From Allgaiera indica (lineage in GTDB: Bacteria > Pseudomonadota > Alphaproteobacteria > Rhodobacterales > Rhodobacteraceae): a stretch of DNA of 64,000 bases. The stretch spans positions 51,099-115,098 of the forward strand of contig NZ_FNOB01000014.1 of the NCBI RefSeq assembly GCF_900106675.1, given 5' to 3'. Under the pieces are notes generated by a model. The model searched no databases, was not told the origin of the DNA, and saw nothing but the letters and a program-made list of their open reading frames with translations. A program made the translations under genes and the position numbers. Positions 41,591 to 50,489 of the stretch are shown one piece after another (positions within the stretch are counted from its first letter, which is position 1; every line of letters begins with the position of its first letter).

Positions 41591-42486
41591 GCGGGTTCGA
41601 CCGCGACCGGCGCGGGCAGCGCTCTGCCCTTGTCCGTGCTGATCAGGGCAACCCCGGCAAGAATGATCGCCCCGCCGATCAGCCGCGACGGGACCAGCGC
41701 TTCGCCAAGAAAGACAACCCCGCCGAGCACGGCGAAGATCGGCAGCAGCAGCAGGAAGGGTGCCACCTTGCCGACTTCATGTCGGATGAGGAGGAAATTC
41801 CACCACGCGTAGCCGAGCGCCTGCATGACAAGGCCAAGATAGAGGACCGCGAACCAGACAGACGGCCCGGCCGAAACGATCGCCGCGCGCTGACCGGACT
41901 CGAACAGAAACGACGCCACGAAAAGCTGGGGCACCGCGAGAACCGCGATCCAGCCGGTGACGGCAAGGCCGTTCAGCCCGCGGATCTTGCGCACCAGCAC
42001 CTGGCCCATGGCCCAGGTGAAGGCCCCCCCCAACACCAGAAGGATCGAGCCGAGCGATCCCTGAAGATGCCCGATGCCGGTGATCACCGCGACACCGGCG
42101 AAGGCGATGCCGATGCCGACCCATTTGCGGCGGGTCGGGCGCTCGCCCATGACCAGCGCCCCGAGAAGCACGAGAAACGGCACCTCGGTCTGCACGACAA
42201 GCGCGGCGACCCCGGCGCTGAGCCCGGTGAGACCGGTGAAGGTCAACGCGTATTGCACGGTCGCGCCGACGAAGGTGGCGATGAGCAGCCAGCGCATGTT
42301 GCCCGCAGGTCGGGGAAGAAACCAAACGAGCGCCACCGACGTGACGACGAAGCGCAGCGCCTGCAACAGGATCGGCGGGAAGGTCTCGGTTCCTGACTTG
42401 GCGACGACAAAGCCCATGCCCCAGATCAGCGCGATGCCGATCGCCTTGGCCACATCCGCGGCGGTCATTCGAGGGTCTGCGGGCAT
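41587..42486 (-). CDS. EamA/DMT-family transporter (YdcZ/O-acetylserine-exporter-like)
   Basis: A 299-residue protein with ten helices in two EamA repeats, starting KAIGIALIWGMGFVVAKSGTETFPPILLQALRF, which is typical of the RhaT/EamA group. It is not close to the duplicated pair at 20.7 and 38.1 kb. The start at 42486 is tentative; an internal ATG at 42468 is equally possible since no strong ribosome-binding site is seen. The stop codon overlaps the IS481 remnant. Confidence 0.85.
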   Translation of the reverse strand: MPADPRMTAADVAKAIGIALIWGMGFVVAKSGTETFPPILLQALRFVVTSVALVWFLPRPAGNMRWLLIATFVGATVQYALTFTGLTGLSAGVAALVVQTEVPFLVLLGALVMGERPTRRKWVGIGIAFAGVAVITGIGHLQGSLGSILLVLGGAFTWAMGQVLVRKIRGLNGLAVTGWIAVLAVPQLFVASFLFESGQRAAIVSAGPSVWFAVLYLGLVMQALGYAWWNFLLIRHEVGKVAPFLLLLPIFAVLGGVVFLGEALVPSRLIGGAIILAGVALISTDKGRALPAPVAVEPA

Positions 42487-42902
42487 GGGGCGGCTCGGGC
42501 AGGGTCTGTTGCCGCGATCCTTGCGCGCCCGGGGCCGCGGCGTCCAGCCCCGGCACGCGCCCTTGCAATTGTTTTGAGGACAAGACCGGCCCTGGAGTCG
42601 GTCCCGCCTGATGTGCGATGGCAATTTCGACAGACGCCGTTGCCCAATTCGGCTGACAGCCGCGCGTCCCCTATCCCCGGACGGATTTATCCCGCGACCT
42701 CGGGGACGGGTACTCGCGAAGCGCCACGCCAACTACGAACCGCGCCCCGCCGCTCTCGCCGAGTGGCGCGGCCTCTATGCCGAATACGGGTCAGCTCGGC
42801 TGCCGTGGGGGAGACGGGTTCGCATCTGTCCGACAGTCCCCCTGCGGCGCGTCTCGGGCGAAAATGGGACGTGGCCCCGGGCGGGCGATCTGGCGCCGCC
42901 CC
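42487..42902. other. Gene-free stretch between EamA and GntR genes
   Basis: About 415 bp that should include the promoter of the EamA gene. No frame on either strand shows family resemblance, and I see no clear operator or terminator. Confidence 0.4.
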
Positions 42903-43637
42903 TCATTCTGCGGGGCCGCCGCCGTTCTGGCCGAGGCGCCAGAAGCTCATCGAGATATGGGCGCGGCGGATGCTGGCGGCAGCCATGATGTCGCCCAGTT
43001 CGACCGCGGTGCAAACGTCGTTGATCTCGTCGGCGAAGATCGCGACCTCCTCGGCGAGGTCGAGATGCGAGATCGACTTCAGCCAGATCCGGGTGGTCTG
43101 GTAGTAGAGCCGCTCTGAAATCTCGCGCAGCGGTGCATTGCCCGAGCAGCGCATCAGCGCATGGAAGAACTCGATATTCAGCCGCGCGAAGCTGCGTGTA
43201 TCGGGTTCGGCCGCCAGCTTCTGCCCGCGCTGGCGCAGGCTGCGCATCAGCGCGACGGTCTCTGCATCGGGCGGCAGGGGCGAGAGCTTGCCGATCAGGT
43301 CGGCCAGTTCCATCCGCAACTGATAGACCTGCGCCAGCTCTTCCAGCTCGACATCGGTGACGATCGTGCCGACCCCTTGGACCGAAACCAGCAGTCCCTG
43401 GGATTCGAGCCAGCCCAGCACCCGCCGCAGCGGTGTGCGGCTGATGCCGAATTCGCTGGCCAGCGCCTCCTCGCTCAGCCGGGTGCCGGGCGGGTAATCG
43501 AGCAGGCAGATACGGTCGCGGAGCGTGTCGCAGAGCAGCGCGTAGCGTTCGCGCGCGGGGCTGGTCTGCGGGTCCTTGGGGTTGCTTATACCGTGCCTCT
43601 CTGCTTCAGGCGTGCCGCCGTGGCCCGCCCGGGCCAA
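42903..43637 (-). CDS. GntR-family regulator with FCD domain
   Basis: A 244-residue FadR-subfamily GntR protein. Its winged helix covers about residues 30-95 (LRDRICLLDYPPGTRLSEEALASEFGISRTPLRRVLGWLESQGLL). A helical FCD ligand domain follows, with the metal-binding motif elements N-I-E-F-F-H-A-L and a late H-I-S. A TTG at 43637 is the only usual start codon before the conserved region, so the start is uncertain. It follows the ectoine hydrolase gene on the same strand. Candidate operators (TTGTGCACAA type) lie in the divergent promoter region beyond that gene. Confidence 0.85.
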   Translation of the reverse strand: MARAGHGGTPEAERHGISNPKDPQTSPARERYALLCDTLRDRICLLDYPPGTRLSEEALASEFGISRTPLRRVLGWLESQGLLVSVQGVGTIVTDVELEELAQVYQLRMELADLIGKLSPLPPDAETVALMRSLRQRGQKLAAEPDTRSFARLNIEFFHALMRCSGNAPLREISERLYYQTTRIWLKSISHLDLAEEVAIFADEINDVCTAVELGDIMAAASIRRAHISMSFWRLGQNGGGPAE

Positions 43638-43688
43638 GGTTGCGCGGGCGGGCCGCGGCGATCAAGCAATTTGCGGTCCGCCCCACGA

Positions 43689-44873
43689 TCAATCCTTCAC
43701 GAACATCCTGCGCGGCCGGTCGCAAAGGCATTCGGCAGCGCCGCTTTCGCGGATCAGGATTGTTTCGGTGATCTCCAGCCCCCAATCGTCCATCCAGAGG
43801 CCCGGCATGAAGTGGAAGGTCATGCCCGGCTCCAGCACTGATTGGTCCTCGGAGCGGAGCGAAATTGTCCGCTCGCCCCAGTCCGGCGGATAGGAAAGGC
43901 CCACCGGATAGCCGCAGCGCGCCGCCCGGTCGATGCCCGCCCGGGTCAGCGGCGCGGCCAGCGCCTCGGCGATGTCGCAGGCGCGGTTGCCGGCGCGGGC
44001 GGCGTCGAGCCCGGCCTCGAGTCCTTCGACCAGCGCCGCCTCGGCGCGTTTCAGGTCGTCCGGCGGGGTGCCGAGGAAGACGGTGCGGCAGAGCGGGGCA
44101 TGATAGCGTCGGAAGCAGCCCGAGATTTCGAAGAACGTGGCGGTTTGCGCGGGCAGGGGCCGTCCGTCCCATGTCAGGTGCGGAGCGGAGGCATCCTTTC
44201 CCGTGGGCATCAGAGGCACGATCGCGGGGTAGTCGCCCCATTCGCCATCTGCGCCGCGGATCGCGTCGCCATAGGCCTCGGCGACCAGCTCGTTCTTGGG
44301 CAGGCCGGGGCGGGCGCGCTCGACCAGACCGTCGATGATCTTCTCCGAGATCCGCGCGGCCTTGCGCATGAAGGCTATTTCCTCGGCGCTCTTGACCCCG
44401 CGGGCGCGGTTCACCAGCGCGGTCGCGTCCTGAAGATCCGCCCCCGGCAGATCCTCGCGCAGCGTCAGATACGCCTTGGCGGAGAAATAGTAATTCTCAA
44501 GCTCCAGGCCGATCCGGGCCTTATCGCCCACCGTGTCGCGGATCAGGCGGGCAAGGTCCTGCATCGGGTGGCGTTCGGTCGACTGAACATAATTGTCGGC
44601 ATAGAAGTGCACCCTTTCGTCGGCCATCCAGACGGTGCGGAATGCGCCGTTCGCATCCTGCCGCCGGCCCCACCAGATCGGATCGGCGTCGGGCAGCACG
44701 ATGACGCCCTGATGGACGTAGAAGGACCAGCCGTCATAGCCCGTCATCCAATGCATGTTCGACGGATCCTCGACGAATAGCAGGTCGAGCTCCTGCGCCG
44801 CCATCGCTGTGCGAACCTTGGCCAGACGGCGGGAATATTCCGCCGCGGAGAAAGATGGGGTCTGGGCGGTCAT
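43689..44873 (-). CDS. doeA: Ectoine hydrolase (M24-family, DoeA/EutD)
   Basis: A 394-residue creatinase/M24-fold hydrolase that opens the ectoine ring to N-acetyl-diaminobutyrates. It has DPSNMHWMTGYDGWSFYVHQGVIVLPDADPIWWGRRQDANGA, then Y-V-Q-S-T-E-R-H-P-M-Q, D-Y-P-A-I-V-P-L and YPVGLSYPPDWGERTISLR, all typical of DoeA. The metal-ligating aspartates of true M24 peptidases are replaced (F-F-E-I-S-G and Y-H-A-P-L-C-R-T-V), as in creatinase-type enzymes. It is divergent from ehuBCDA-eutB. The next enzymes of the pathway (DoeB deacetylase, DoeC/DoeD) are not in the window. Confidence 0.92.
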   Translation of the reverse strand: MTAQTPSFSAAEYSRRLAKVRTAMAAQELDLLFVEDPSNMHWMTGYDGWSFYVHQGVIVLPDADPIWWGRRQDANGAFRTVWMADERVHFYADNYVQSTERHPMQDLARLIRDTVGDKARIGLELENYYFSAKAYLTLREDLPGADLQDATALVNRARGVKSAEEIAFMRKAARISEKIIDGLVERARPGLPKNELVAEAYGDAIRGADGEWGDYPAIVPLMPTGKDASAPHLTWDGRPLPAQTATFFEISGCFRRYHAPLCRTVFLGTPPDDLKRAEAALVEGLEAGLDAARAGNRACDIAEALAAPLTRAGIDRAARCGYPVGLSYPPDWGERTISLRSEDQSVLEPGMTFHFMPGLWMDDWGLEITETILIRESGAAECLCDRPRRMFVKD

Positions 44874-44903
44874 GATGTCTCCGGAAGGATGAACTCTGAG
44901 GAT

Positions 44904-44997
44904 TTGTGCACAACGTATGCTGGCTCCACATAGATATACTAAATAATGCGGTCGTTATGGCAGCGCAAGATTGCAAACCATTTCGAGTTGTGTACAG
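44904..44997. promoter_or_regulatory. Divergent ectoine control region with paired TTGTGYACAA sites
   Basis: The 171-bp gap between doeA and ehuB contains the perfect palindrome TTGTGCACAA at 44904-44913 and TTGTGTACAG at 44988-44997, 84 bp apart start to start. They are placed to control both divergent promoters. FadR-type GntR proteins bind short palindromes of the form N-GT-N-AC-N, so the GntR gene at 42903-43637 is the natural candidate. Confidence 0.5.
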
Positions 44998-45045
44998 CTT
45001 TCGGAAAACGAGACTCGAACACAGAAACAAGGGAGTTGAGCCAAG

Positions 45046-45903
45046 ATGAGACGGACTTTCCTCAAAGGTGTCGCCGGAGTGGTCGCGATCAGCCTTCTGG
45101 GCGTAGGCGCGGCCGGTGCCGTGACGCTGAAGCAGATCAAGGAGCGCGGCTATATCCGCATCGCCGTCGCGAACGAAATCCCCTACGGATTCGTCGATCC
45201 CAGCGGCAACGCCAATGGCGCCGGGCCGGACGTGGCCAAGGCTGTGCTGGGCAGGATGGGCATCAAGCCCGACCAGATCCAATGGGTCGTGACCAACTTC
45301 TCGTCGCTGATCCCGGGGCTTCTGGCCAACCGCTTCGACATGACCGCAGCCGAGATGGCGATCCGGCCCGAGCGCTGCGAGAAGGTGCTCTATTCCGATC
45401 CCAACACCTCGTATGGCGAGGGGTTGCTGGTCAAGACGGGCAATCCCGACGGCGTGCATTCCTATGCCGACTTCAAGAAGGAGGGGATGAAGGTCGCGGT
45501 GATGGCGGGTGCCGACGAGTTGCAGATGATGCAGAAGCTGGGCGTGCCGCAATCGAATATCGTCACCATCGCCTCGAATTCCGACGCGATCTCGACCGTC
45601 GCGACGGGTCGGGCGAACGCCTATGCCGCCACCGGGCTCACCGCCAGCGAACTGGCCAAGAAAAGCCCCAAGGTGCAGGTCGCGGACAACTTCAAGGACC
45701 CGGTGATCGACGGCAAGGAGCAGCGTAGCTGGGGCGGTTTCACCTTCAACAAGAAGTCGACCAGCCTGCGCAACGCCTTCGACAAGGAACTCGTCGCCTT
45801 CAAGAAGACCGATCAGTGGAAGAAGATCCTGTCGGGCTATGGCTTCACCGAGGCCGACATCCAGGGGTCCGGCAAGAAGACGACCAAAGAGCTTTGCAAA
45901 TAA
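45046..45903 (+). CDS. ehuB: Ectoine/hydroxyectoine ABC transporter substrate-binding protein
   Basis: A 285-residue periplasmic protein of the amino-acid-binding (SBP_bac_3) family with a signal peptide of about 25 residues. EhuB-like features are VTLKQIKERGYIRIAVANEIPYGFVDPSGNANGAGPDVAKAVL, IQWVVTNFSSLIPGLLANRFDM and A-A-E-M-A-I-R-P-E-R-C-E-K-V-L-Y-S-D. It captures ectoine and hydroxyectoine as nutrients or compatible solutes. It starts an operon with ehuC, ehuD, ehuA and eutB. GGGAG precedes the ATG. Confidence 0.93.
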   Translation: MRRTFLKGVAGVVAISLLGVGAAGAVTLKQIKERGYIRIAVANEIPYGFVDPSGNANGAGPDVAKAVLGRMGIKPDQIQWVVTNFSSLIPGLLANRFDMTAAEMAIRPERCEKVLYSDPNTSYGEGLLVKTGNPDGVHSYADFKKEGMKVAVMAGADELQMMQKLGVPQSNIVTIASNSDAISTVATGRANAYAATGLTASELAKKSPKVQVADNFKDPVIDGKEQRSWGGFTFNKKSTSLRNAFDKELVAFKKTDQWKKILSGYGFTEADIQGSGKKTTKELCK

Positions 45904-45975
45904 GCTGACTGAGGCGTCCGCGCGCATGCCGCGGGCGCCCTCTTTCTTTCATTTCGCCAACCGGAGTTCCGCGCC

Positions 45976-46647
45976 ATGACCTGGACGCAGTATCTCGGCC
46001 CGTTGTCGCAGGGCGCCTGGGTCACGGTGCAGCTCACCTTCTGGTCGACGATCCTGGGCGCGTTCCTGTCGTTCGCCGCCGGGATCGGTAAGCTCTCGCC
46101 GGTTCGCGGGGTTCGGTGGCTGTCGATCACCTATATCGAGGTCTTTCGCGGCACCTCGCTGCTGGTGCAGCTTTTCTGGCTGTATTTCGCGCTGCCGATC
46201 ATGGGCGACGCGATCGGCATCAATCTGCGCCTGCCACCGGTTGCCGCCGGGGTGCTGGCTCTGGGCCTCAATATCGGCGCCTATGGGGCCGAGGTGGTGC
46301 GCGGTGCGATCCAGGCGGTCAGCAAGCAGCAATACGAAGCGGCGAAAGCGATGAACTTCACCTATCGCCATACCCTCTGGCGCGTGGCGCTGCCGCAGGC
46401 GATCCCAGAGATGATGCCGAGCTTTTCCAACCTTGCGGTGCAAAACCTCAAGGACACGGCGCTTGCCTCGCTGATCAGCCTCGGCGATCTGGCCTTCAAG
46501 GCCGAACAGCTGCGCAATTACTATCAGGATTCCACCACCGTCTACACGATCGTCCTGCTGATGTATTTCGGCATGGCGCTGGTGTTGTCGGTACTGATGC
46601 GCCTGCTGGAGGCCAATGTCGGCCGCTGGCGCGGCGCGCGGAGGTAG
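45976..46647 (+). CDS. ehuC: Ectoine/hydroxyectoine ABC transporter permease
   Basis: A 223-residue polar-amino-acid type permease with about five helices. It has the segment [23 protein letters not shown] and the ATPase-contact loop [33 protein letters not shown], followed by the family-typical [10 protein letters not shown]. The order ehuB-C-D-A and the adjacent eut genes give the substrate. Confidence 0.92.
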   Translation: MTWTQYLGPLSQGAWVTVQLTFWSTILGAFLSFAAGIGKLSPVRGVRWLSITYIEVFRGTSLLVQLFWLYFALPIMGDAIGINLRLPPVAAGVLALGLNIGAYGAEVVRGAIQAVSKQQYEAAKAMNFTYRHTLWRVALPQAIPEMMPSFSNLAVQNLKDTALASLISLGDLAFKAEQLRNYYQDSTTVYTIVLLMYFGMALVLSVLMRLLEANVGRWRGARR

Positions 46648-46650
46648 CGG

Positions 46651-47346
46651 ATGCTGTTCGGCCTTCACTGGGATACCTCGCATGGCGAGCTGGCCTTCGC
46701 GGTTTCGATCCTGCCGATGCTGCTGATCGGCATGTGGGTGACGATCGAGGCCTCGATCCTGGGCTTCTTCGTCGCCATGGTGATCGGGCTGGGCCTTGCG
46801 GTGCTCAAGGGCGCGCGCTTGCGCATCGTCCGCTGGCCCGCGATGTTCGTCACCGAATTCATCCGCGATACGCCGCTGCTGGTGCAGCTTTTCTTCCTCT
46901 ATTATGTGCTTCCGGATTACGGCATCGTCCTGCCTGCCTTCCTGACCGGTGCGCTGGCCCTCGGGATCCAGTATTCGGCTTACATGTCCGAGGTCTACCG
47001 CGCCGGGATCGAGGCGGTCGACCACGGCCAAATCGAGGCCGCCAAGGCGCTGGACCTGCCGGGCAGGCGCACGTTCACCCATATCGTGCTGCCTCAGGCG
47101 GTGCCGCGCGTGGTGCCGGCACTGGGCAACTACATGGTGTCGATCATGAAGGATGTGCCGGTGCTTTCGGTCGTCACCGTGCTCGAGATGCTCAACGTCG
47201 CCAAGATCATCGGCGACCAGACCTTCGATTACCTCGTCCCGCTGTCGATGGTGGGCGGACTCTACATGATCCTGACGCTGATCGCCTCTGGCATCGTGCG
47301 CTGGGTCGACGTGAAACTTCCCAAGAGGGGGCTCGCACTCAGATGA
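46651..47346 (+). CDS. ehuD: Ectoine/hydroxyectoine ABC transporter permease
   Basis: A 231-residue permease that pairs with EhuC. Seen are [21 protein letters not shown] and the contact loop [44 protein letters not shown], then [10 protein letters not shown]. It starts 3 bp after ehuC and overlaps ehuA by 4 bp (ATGA). Confidence 0.92.
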   Translation: MLFGLHWDTSHGELAFAVSILPMLLIGMWVTIEASILGFFVAMVIGLGLAVLKGARLRIVRWPAMFVTEFIRDTPLLVQLFFLYYVLPDYGIVLPAFLTGALALGIQYSAYMSEVYRAGIEAVDHGQIEAAKALDLPGRRTFTHIVLPQAVPRVVPALGNYMVSIMKDVPVLSVVTVLEMLNVAKIIGDQTFDYLVPLSMVGGLYMILTLIASGIVRWVDVKLPKRGLALR

Positions 47347-48119
47347 GTGAACCGATCATTCGTTTCGACAAGGTCGAAAAGAGCTTTGGCGCCTTCAACG
47401 TGCTCAAGGACCTCGATTTCGAGGTCGCCAAGGGCGAAAAGGTGACGATCATCGGTCCCTCCGGCTCTGGCAAGTCCACGGTGCTTCGCATCCTGATGAC
47501 GCTGGAGGATGTGACCAGCGGGGTCGTCTATGTGGGCGGACAGCCGCTCTGGCACGAGAAGAAGGGTGAGCGGTTGGTGCCCGCGTCCGAGGCCCATCTG
47601 CGCAAGATGCGCACCCAGCTTGGCATGGTGTTCCAGAGCTTCAACCTGTTCCCCCACATGACCGTGCTGCGCAACCTGACCGAGGCGCCACGCGTCGTGC
47701 TGGGCCTGTCCAAGGTCGCGGCGAAGGAGCGGGCGGATGAATTGCTGGAACTCGTGGGGCTGACGGAACATGCCCACAAGTTCCCCAACCAGCTTTCGGG
47801 CGGGCAGCAGCAGCGGGTGGGGATCGCTCGGGCGCTGGCGATGCGGCCCAAGGTGATGCTGTTCGATGAACCCACATCGGCGCTCGACCCCGAGTTGGTG
47901 GGCGAGGTGCTGAACGTCATCCGCCATCTGGCCGAGGCACATGATCTGACCATGCTGATGGTGACGCACGAGATGCGCTTTGCGCGCGAGATTTCCGACC
48001 GGGTCTGCTTTTTCGATCAGGGCCGCATCCGCGAACAGGGAACGCCGGACGAGATCTTCGGCAATCCCAAGGAAAAACGCACACAGCAGTTCCTGCGTGC
48101 GGTGACGGAGGCCGATTGA
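47343..48119 (+). CDS. ehuA: Ectoine/hydroxyectoine ABC transporter ATP-binding protein
   Basis: A 258-residue ATPase of the polar-amino-acid uptake group: Walker [11 protein letters not shown]-loop [12 protein letters not shown], signature [14 protein letters not shown], Walker [14 protein letters not shown], and H-switch in V-T-H-E-M. An insertion after V-Y-V-G-G-Q-P-L-W ([13 protein letters not shown]) is typical of EhuA. Its TGA overlaps the eutB ATG (TGATG). Confidence 0.94.
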   Translation: MSEPIIRFDKVEKSFGAFNVLKDLDFEVAKGEKVTIIGPSGSGKSTVLRILMTLEDVTSGVVYVGGQPLWHEKKGERLVPASEAHLRKMRTQLGMVFQSFNLFPHMTVLRNLTEAPRVVLGLSKVAAKERADELLELVGLTEHAHKFPNQLSGGQQQRVGIARALAMRPKVMLFDEPTSALDPELVGEVLNVIRHLAEAHDLTMLMVTHEMRFAREISDRVCFFDQGRIREQGTPDEIFGNPKEKRTQQFLRAVTEAD

Positions 48120-49147
48120 TGACACCCCAGGCCGCGGGGCTTAGCCTTGCCGATGTTCTTGCCGCAAGGCAGGCAATTTCGGGCATCGCCGCGCGCACGC
48201 CGCTGGTGCCCTCGCCCTATCTGGCCGCTAAGCTGGGCGCCGATTTCCTGCTGAAGCTGGAAATCGCCCAGCCCACCGGCGCCTTCAAGCTGCGCGGCGC
48301 GGCCAATGCGGTGGCCTCGGTGCCCGAGGGCGCGGCGGGGGTCGTCTGCTGTTCGACCGGCAACCATGGCCGGTCGGTCGCCTATGCGGCGGCGCGGCGC
48401 GGCCTTCGGGCAGTGGTGTGTCTGTCGTCGCTGGTGCCCGAGGCCAAAGTCGCGGGCATCCTGGGCTTGGGCGGTGAGGCGCGGATCACCGGCCACAGTC
48501 AGGACGACGCGCAGGTCGAGGCAACCCGCCTGGTGGCCGAGGAAGGGCTGATCGAAATCCCGCCCTTCGACGATCCCCGGGTGATCGCGGGGCAGGGGAC
48601 GATCGCGCTGGAGATGCTGGAGGCCCGGCCTGACATCGCCACGCTTCTGGTGCCGCTGTCGGGCGGCGGGCTGGCCGCCGGGGTGGCGCTGGCGGCGAAG
48701 GCGATCAAGCCCGCGATCCGGGTGATCGGCATCTCGATGGACCGGGGTGCTGCGATGGCGGCCTCGATTTCCGCCGGCCACCCGGTCGAGGTGAGGGAGG
48801 TCGCAAGCCTCGCCGACAGTCTGGGCGGCGGCATCGGGCTGGAGAACCGGCTTAGCTTCTCACTCTGCCGCGATCTGCTTGACGCGGTGGTCCTTGTCAC
48901 CGAAGAGGAGATCTACCGCGCCCTGCAGGCGGTCTTCTATCAGGACCGGCTGGTGGCCGAAGGCGCCAGCGTCGTCGGCATTGCCGCGCTACTGGCAGGC
49001 AAGCTGGACGCGGCGGCACCGGGGCCGATGGCCACGATCCTGACCGGGCGCAACCTCGACATGGGGCTGTTCGCGCGGATCGTGGCGGGGGCGGATGTGG
49101 ATCTGGACGGCAAGACCGTGAAGGGGGCGTCATGGCGCATGAAATGA
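48119..49147 (+). CDS. eutB: Hydroxyectoine utilization dehydratase (PLP-dependent, threonine dehydratase-like)
   Basis: A 342-residue fold-type II PLP enzyme. The PLP lysine is K57 in T-G-A-F-K-L-R-G-A, the phosphate loop is P-L-S-G-G-G-L-A-A-G, and STGNHGRSVAYAA binds the substrate carboxylate. EutB is proposed to act on the hydroxylated diaminobutyrate formed from hydroxyectoine so that it can join the ectoine pathway. Position directly after ehuA distinguishes it from a biosynthetic threonine dehydratase. It is the last gene of the operon. Confidence 0.9.
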   Translation: MTPQAAGLSLADVLAARQAISGIAARTPLVPSPYLAAKLGADFLLKLEIAQPTGAFKLRGAANAVASVPEGAAGVVCCSTGNHGRSVAYAAARRGLRAVVCLSSLVPEAKVAGILGLGGEARITGHSQDDAQVEATRLVAEEGLIEIPPFDDPRVIAGQGTIALEMLEARPDIATLLVPLSGGGLAAGVALAAKAIKPAIRVIGISMDRGAAMAASISAGHPVEVREVASLADSLGGGIGLENRLSFSLCRDLLDAVVLVTEEEIYRALQAVFYQDRLVAEGASVVGIAALLAGKLDAAAPGPMATILTGRNLDMGLFARIVAGADVDLDGKTVKGASWRMK

Positions 49148-49185
49148 CGACCGTGACCTAGGCAGAGCGGCACTGCCCCCTCGCG

Positions 49186-50106
49186 TCATCGCTTGTGCTT
49201 GGCAGTTCCGTTTGCGGTGCGTTTGTCGCCCTTGATCGCGTGTTTTCCGTCCGGATCAGAGGAGCCGATCCATCGACGAGCCCACGCGTATCGCTGTGGA
49301 TCCTGCGAAAGCAGAAAGGAGCATAGTCCCTCTCTCACTTCACTTGCCACACTGACCATTACGCTGCGCAGATCCTGATCAATGGCATGAAGATCCGCTC
49401 CAAGCCCTTCTGCCTTTTGGAACCATTCCTGCCCTGACTGGAAATCCGCACGCTGCATCGCGAGCGCTCCGAGCAAGGTGCAGGGCCTGAAGTCCTTTGG
49501 TGCCAAATCATGCGCATCGCGCCCCATCACCTCGGCCTCGGCAAGCCGTCCAAGATCTCGCATCGCCCCGCCGCGCGTCGTACATAAAGCAGAGCGGATC
49601 TTTGGTGCAGACCCATTCCGCTTCAGCCCTTCATCTGTGATCTTCAGCGCTTCCAGCGGCTTGTCAGCCTTACGCCAATGGCCGCGTGCATTTACGGCCG
49701 CCCAGAGGTCGCCGTTGCGCCTCCATTCTTCCGCGAGCGCCCCCGCTTCAAGTCGATGATAGGTCTCCTGAATCTCATCGGTCCAGCAATCCACGGATTC
49801 AGTCATAAGCCAGGCAATGTCCTCAGGCTCCATGCGCTTTCCGCCATCAATTTGCTTCAACAGCTTGATCACACGCCGATAATGCTCAGGGTCGACGAAA
49901 CCCAAGCCGTAGCGCCCGCGTAGTTCTTTGGCTTCGCGCTTGCCGCGAAGTGCTGGATCATTCTCCAACGCTTTAAAGCGGGCTTTGATGGCAGCATCCA
50001 TCGCAGCAGCCTTCCGCGCGCTTTCAGCTGCAGCGGAGGTCGCTGATAACGCGCTGGACCGGCAATTCGAGGTCGCCGTGCCTGACAGGATTTGGGTGAC
50101 CGACAT
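49186..50106 (-). CDS. TPR-like hypothetical protein
   Basis: A 306-residue soluble, helical protein. Residues 20-60 are Ala/Arg-rich, and residues 120-235 look like two or three TPR-type helical pairs (WAAVNARGHWRKADKPLEALKITDEGL, TTRGGAMRDLGRLAEAEVMGRDAHDLAPKDF, ALAMQRADFQSGQEWFQKAEGLG). The tail is basic. I cannot assign a function. The ATG at 50106 is preceded by CGGGGAT. Base composition is less GC-rich than the ectoine operon beside it, which suggests acquired DNA. A frame upstream encoding a C-x2-C-like peptide may be an unrelated shadow. Confidence 0.6.
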   Translation of the reverse strand: MSVTQILSGTATSNCRSSALSATSAAAESARKAAAMDAAIKARFKALENDPALRGKREAKELRGRYGLGFVDPEHYRRVIKLLKQIDGGKRMEPEDIAWLMTESVDCWTDEIQETYHRLEAGALAEEWRRNGDLWAAVNARGHWRKADKPLEALKITDEGLKRNGSAPKIRSALCTTRGGAMRDLGRLAEAEVMGRDAHDLAPKDFRPCTLLGALAMQRADFQSGQEWFQKAEGLGADLHAIDQDLRSVMVSVASEVREGLCSFLLSQDPQRYAWARRWIGSSDPDGKHAIKGDKRTANGTAKHKR

Positions 50107-50489
50107 TATCCCCGAAATCAATCAGGCAGGTGGGACAGAACGGAAGACGGGGTCTCGGCAGCGCCGGGGTCTGGGCTGTTGAAGTCGGCGGTCTCGCGTC
50201 GATTAGAGGTGCTGACGGAGGCGCGGCTGTCCGCCCCTCCTTCGCGCCCGGGATCACGTGAAATCCGTGCCTTCCATCACGCGAAACAGGCACACAGGAA
50301 ACAGGCTGCGCCAGCATTTGGGGCTTTGGGCTTGCCTCAGAAAATCCGCAAAAACCGCATAGTGAAGCCCAAGAGCACCGATAAATTGGCAGACTAGACA
50401 AATGTTTCTTTCAAAAGTTGCTCGTCGTGAGGCAATGCGGACCTGAAACGCGCCGCATCGGACCATCTAAGTCAATTAGTGCCAAGGGG
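50107..50489. other. Gene-free stretch upstream of the sensor kinase
   Basis: About 380 bp between divergent genes. The sequence is relatively AT-rich between 50330 and 50420. I see no recognisable coding frame or operator; it probably contains both promoters. Confidence 0.4.

Noticed and set aside
42740..42775. Short similarity between 42740-42775 and 63355-63385 (CCGCTCT/CTTGCCGAGTGGCG-like)
   Set aside because: Only about 25 bases match with several differences, and neither place has element ends. It is too short to call a repeat in GC-rich DNA.
50024..50401. Minus-strand frame with C-P-T-C-type zinc-ribbon-like peptide upstream of the TPR-like gene
   Set aside because: Only one Cys pair is present, the frame ends inside the neighbouring gene in another frame, and the rest is low-complexity. 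A frameshifted N-terminus of the TPR-like protein is possible but not supported.
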